Shown in pieces: positions 61,685 through 64,000 of a stretch of 64,000 bases of DNA; positions within the stretch are counted from its first letter, which is position 1, and the number at the start of each line of letters is the position of its first letter. The notes beneath the pieces were generated by a model. That model saw only the letters and a program-made list of their open reading frames with translations, was not told the DNA's origin and made no database searches. Location of the stretch: assembly GCA_964469265.1 (NCBI GenBank), contig CAYXYF010000002.1, positions 81,656-145,655 on the forward strand. The letters are read 5' to 3'. The DNA comes from JAEYZS01 sp964469265. GTDB taxonomy: Bacteria; Bdellovibrionota; Bdellovibrionia; Bdellovibrionales; JAEYZS01. The position numbers were made by a program, and so were the translations under genes.

Positions 61685-63124
61685 TTAAGGGATAAGCTCT
61701 GGCTGAAGGATTCTGATCCTTCGTGAAACTTTTTGCCAATTCGTTAATCCATCTGCTTTTGTAATTGTTTGATCGGCATAACCTGCACTTGCTGGGATGC
61801 GGGTTTTTGGTTTTGAACGACCAACTAAAGTTTCTGGTAAATAATCTCTTAAATCAAAACCCTCGCTCTTAACTGGCTGTGGTTCATAATGTGCGGGGCT
61901 ATAACCATAAATGGATTCAGGCGTTCCAAGTGCTGGTGGTGGAGTACGATTTGTGCCGTATAAAATATTAGTGTCATAGGCTGTTCTTACCGCACCGACG
62001 GCAGCATCTTCTTCATACACAAACGACTTTCCGCTGTTTGGGACTGATCCATCGACATAGTCGTTGTTACCTTGAACCCTCGAAGGGGTTGGCTCATGTT
62101 CTTTAAAATGTGTGTCGTAATCTTTAGAAAACTGTGTGTCCTCAAAGCTTGGTTGAGACGGTTTTGTTGTTTCTACTATAGGCGGTGCGTTTGCTAAATC
62201 GCGAGGGTTAGCATTACCGCAAGCGGGTGAAAGAGGATTTGTAATACAAGCACAAAGCTTTATATTTTGAGCTGCAAAGTTAAAATCTGAACAATGGCTT
62301 GCAGCGATTCGGCACTTCATATGATTCTGTCTTCCAGGCTTTTGACAAAACTCAGGGCAGTTATCGTTGTCATAAGCACTAGGTCCAACACATGGTCCAC
62401 TAACGGACTCTACACACTCAGAAGACGTTGCAAAGTTTTGCGCGCTTTGAACGGATTGAGTAGCAGCAGCTTTCACAACACCATCGAAGGACTCACATTG
62501 TACAACCCCGTCACCATCACTTTCTGAAATACAAGCGGATTTGCATTTTCTAATAGCACTCGCACACATCTGCGCCATAGCCGCATTGCTTGAAAAACTA
62601 AAGCTATTAATCTGTTGAGCAGCAGCACAAGCTTGCTTCATATTACCAGAGGCCCTAGCAGACGCCACCTGCCTCGCTAACATCACAGCCATTGACCCAA
62701 GCTGCGAAAGCTGCGGCCCCTTGCAAGTCCGCTCTGTCGCATCAATTTGTTGCTGACAGAGGGAGGGTCCTGAGCGAGTGTTTGCGATATCGTCCTTCAC
62801 GCTAGTTTCCGTATAAGTTGACGTGATTGTGGAATGCATGCACTCTGGGTACATGGTTCTAGGATTATATGCTTCCACGGTGCCCTCGGGACAAAACATT
62901 TCCACCCTTCCCATCGGGTCGAGGGGTTTCGCTCGAAGACAGTAGCCAATCGCGAACTGACTCCCTGGAGGACACGTAATCGCCGACGTATCAGGACCCT
63001 CATATGGTGCGGCATCTATGTTTCTATTATTGTTATTCTTAATATATTCACTGGAACCGCTAAATTTCTGACCGACTGAATGGGAGCAAAATAACAACAA
63101 AATGGAAACTATCAAGTATTGCAA
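61685..63124 (-). CDS. Large Cys-rich secreted protein, unknown function
   Basis: A 479-residue protein with a signal peptide (MQYLIVSILLLFCSHSVGQ). Residues about 50-300 hold many Cys, in pairs such as AITCPPGSQFAIGYC, CVGPSAYDNDNC and CQKPGRQNHMKCR, so the mature protein is probably disulphide-stabilised. Residues about 300-420 are Pro/Asp-rich and probably disordered. The C-terminus is basic (SRRIRILQPELIP). No domain is recognised. It is read away from the HExxH protein at 63271, which precedes it on the same strand with 146 bp between. Confidence 0.7.
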   Translation of the reverse strand: MQYLIVSILLLFCSHSVGQKFSGSSEYIKNNNNRNIDAAPYEGPDTSAITCPPGSQFAIGYCLRAKPLDPMGRVEMFCPEGTVEAYNPRTMYPECMHSTITSTYTETSVKDDIANTRSGPSLCQQQIDATERTCKGPQLSQLGSMAVMLARQVASARASGNMKQACAAAQQINSFSFSSNAAMAQMCASAIRKCKSACISESDGDGVVQCESFDGVVKAAATQSVQSAQNFATSSECVESVSGPCVGPSAYDNDNCPEFCQKPGRQNHMKCRIAASHCSDFNFAAQNIKLCACITNPLSPACGNANPRDLANAPPIVETTKPSQPSFEDTQFSKDYDTHFKEHEPTPSRVQGNNDYVDGSVPNSGKSFVYEEDAAVGAVRTAYDTNILYGTNRTPPPALGTPESIYGYSPAHYEPQPVKSEGFDLRDYLPETLVGRSKPKTRIPASAGYADQTITKADGLTNWQKVSRRIRILQPELIP

Positions 63125-63270
63125 TGATATTCCTTTTGTTTCATTTACCAGTAAGTTATCGGAACAGACATATCAGAAGTTAAATAAAAAGTGTTTTTTA
63201 GAGCGTGGTAATGAAGTTTATTACATTTCACTTGAAATTAAATATATTCGCAGAACGAACAATCACTATT

Positions 63271-63963
63271 TTAGGGCTTGTAATAACGTTTATAAGAGTC
63301 ATAACTAACGTTATTAAAGTAAGTGTCTAAAAGATCGTTAGTGTAGCTTTTAATACGCAAATCGTTTTTGTAAAAGGCGGACTTGTCGTACAACATAGTC
63401 AAAAAGAACAATTCGTAAGCGTGGGTACTAGCGTCTTCCCACCGATCAGATACCTCTGGATCGCATATTTGCTTACCTGTGTGGCGCCCTTGGGTACATT
63501 CAACATGGCCACTAAATTTCCCATAAATTCTCAATTCAATATGCCGCATTTCATGAATTAATGTTGAAGTACGGATAAAAGGTGTGTCTGACCGATCTTG
63601 GAAAAATCCTGGATGAAGGTTTATAAAACCGAGCTGGGAAGTCGATGCTAAGAGGTTTCTGTTCGACGCGTTCTCCGTATTGATTATGATTTTGCGGACC
63701 ATTTCGGTGAGGTATTCATAGAAATCGCCATTATAATTCGGCAACCCTGGGTACTCCAGAATACAAATTGCATTCGCAAGCTTATAGGCCATCGAAGATG
63801 ACTCAAATCCAGTCCCAAGAGCTTCAGGGTTCTGTATAAGCTTTATATACTTGGTCTCCCAAAGGTTCTTCAATTTGCGGGTATCCTCACAAGGATTTGC
63901 AGAGGCATGAGAGCCGAATATTAAAATGCTAAAAACGATCAAAAGCTTCATAGGCAAAAACAT
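63271..63963 (-). CDS. Exported HExxH-containing putative metalloprotease
   Basis: A 230-residue protein with a signal peptide (MKLLIVFSILIFGSHASA after the second ATG at 63951; the first ATG at 63963 has AAGAG upstream). The segment STLIHEMRHIELRIYGKFSGH contains HEMRH, an HExxH zinc-binding motif with a nearby third His, and an acidic helix SDRWEDASTHAYELFFL that could supply the last ligand. This suggests a zincin-type peptidase, but I know no matching family and no activity is shown. It may be processed with the downstream Cys-rich secreted protein. Confidence 0.65.
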   Translation of the reverse strand: MFLPMKLLIVFSILIFGSHASANPCEDTRKLKNLWETKYIKLIQNPEALGTGFESSSMAYKLANAICILEYPGLPNYNGDFYEYLTEMVRKIIINTENASNRNLLASTSQLGFINLHPGFFQDRSDTPFIRTSTLIHEMRHIELRIYGKFSGHVECTQGRHTGKQICDPEVSDRWEDASTHAYELFFLTMLYDKSAFYKNDLRIKSYTNDLLDTYFNNVSYDSYKRYYKP

Positions 63964-64000
63964 AGATACAACTCTTATGCCACGAATTTTGAGCTGAAAT

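Noticed and set aside
1..64000. CRISPR arrays, transposases, tRNA or rRNA genes
   Set aside because: No regularly spaced direct repeats, transposase motifs, or recognisable tRNA/rRNA sequence were seen on reading both strands; a dedicated tRNA scan was not possible.

Overview
This is an AT-rich, densely coded bacterial chromosome segment. The housekeeping genes are of proteobacterial type (prs-rplY-pth-ychF, lptG-def-fmt-rpe, bolA-grxD). They sit beside many secreted proteins and lipoproteins, several two-component proteins, a bacterial topoisomerase VI pair, a free-standing FliG-like protein and Flp-type pilin features. This mix best fits a Bdellovibrio-like bacterium (Bdellovibrionota/Oligoflexia). 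That assignment is inferred from gene content; no rRNA is present to confirm it. I saw no rRNA, tRNA, CRISPR array, transposase or prophage. A run of 100 Ns at 61542-61641 marks an assembly gap, so this is a draft scaffold.

Layout. 1-3614 (minus): the N-terminal half of a phospholipase D/cardiolipin synthase-like protein, a secreted S8 protease, a tyrosine-rich secreted protein and a small disordered protein with a strong terminator. 3750-7095 (plus): a methyltransferase, a CHASE-type sensor kinase and a lipoprotein with three thrombospondin type 1-like modules. 7151-10809 (plus): prs, rplY, pth, ychF. 11013-16340: a lipoprotein, oppABC without its ATPases, and another lipoprotein. 16385-24118: a TPR lytic transglycosylase, radA, three small envelope proteins, and glpK divergent from an acyltransferase. 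24180-29226: surface polysaccharide genes (rfbA, rfbD, rfbC, two glycosyltransferases, a methyltransferase). 29228-38597 (minus): a Flp-like pilin, an unknown protein, hutI, hutU, a FliG-like protein, hutH, rpe, fmt, def and an LptG-like permease. 38701-46721: a response regulator, nadC, an M20 peptidase, birA, topoisomerase VI A and B, an FKBP lipoprotein and an HNH protein. 46838-50344 (plus): bolA, grxD, then a compact phosphorelay (regulator with extra C-terminal domain, CheY-like protein, kinase, Hpt). 50352-60996: a GlcD-like oxidase, a secreted protein, serA, an NtrC-type regulator, cdsA, plsC, acs, a 23S rRNA methyltransferase-like gene and a holin-like membrane protein. 61107-64000: secreted proteins around the assembly gap, including a Cys-rich protein and an HExxH protein.

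The most unusual feature is a structured repeat found in three copies directly before ychF, cdsA and plsC. Each copy has a GC-rich 5' hairpin whose loop can pair with a segment abutting the Shine-Dalgarno sequence of the next gene, plus a central hairpin arm. Two copies share a 72-nt identical core. The third differs in sequence but keeps the same possible helices. A half copy lies between cdsA and plsC. This looks like a repeat or cis-regulatory RNA family that supplies the ribosome binding site of its downstream gene. No gap between annotated genes exceeds about 300 bases.
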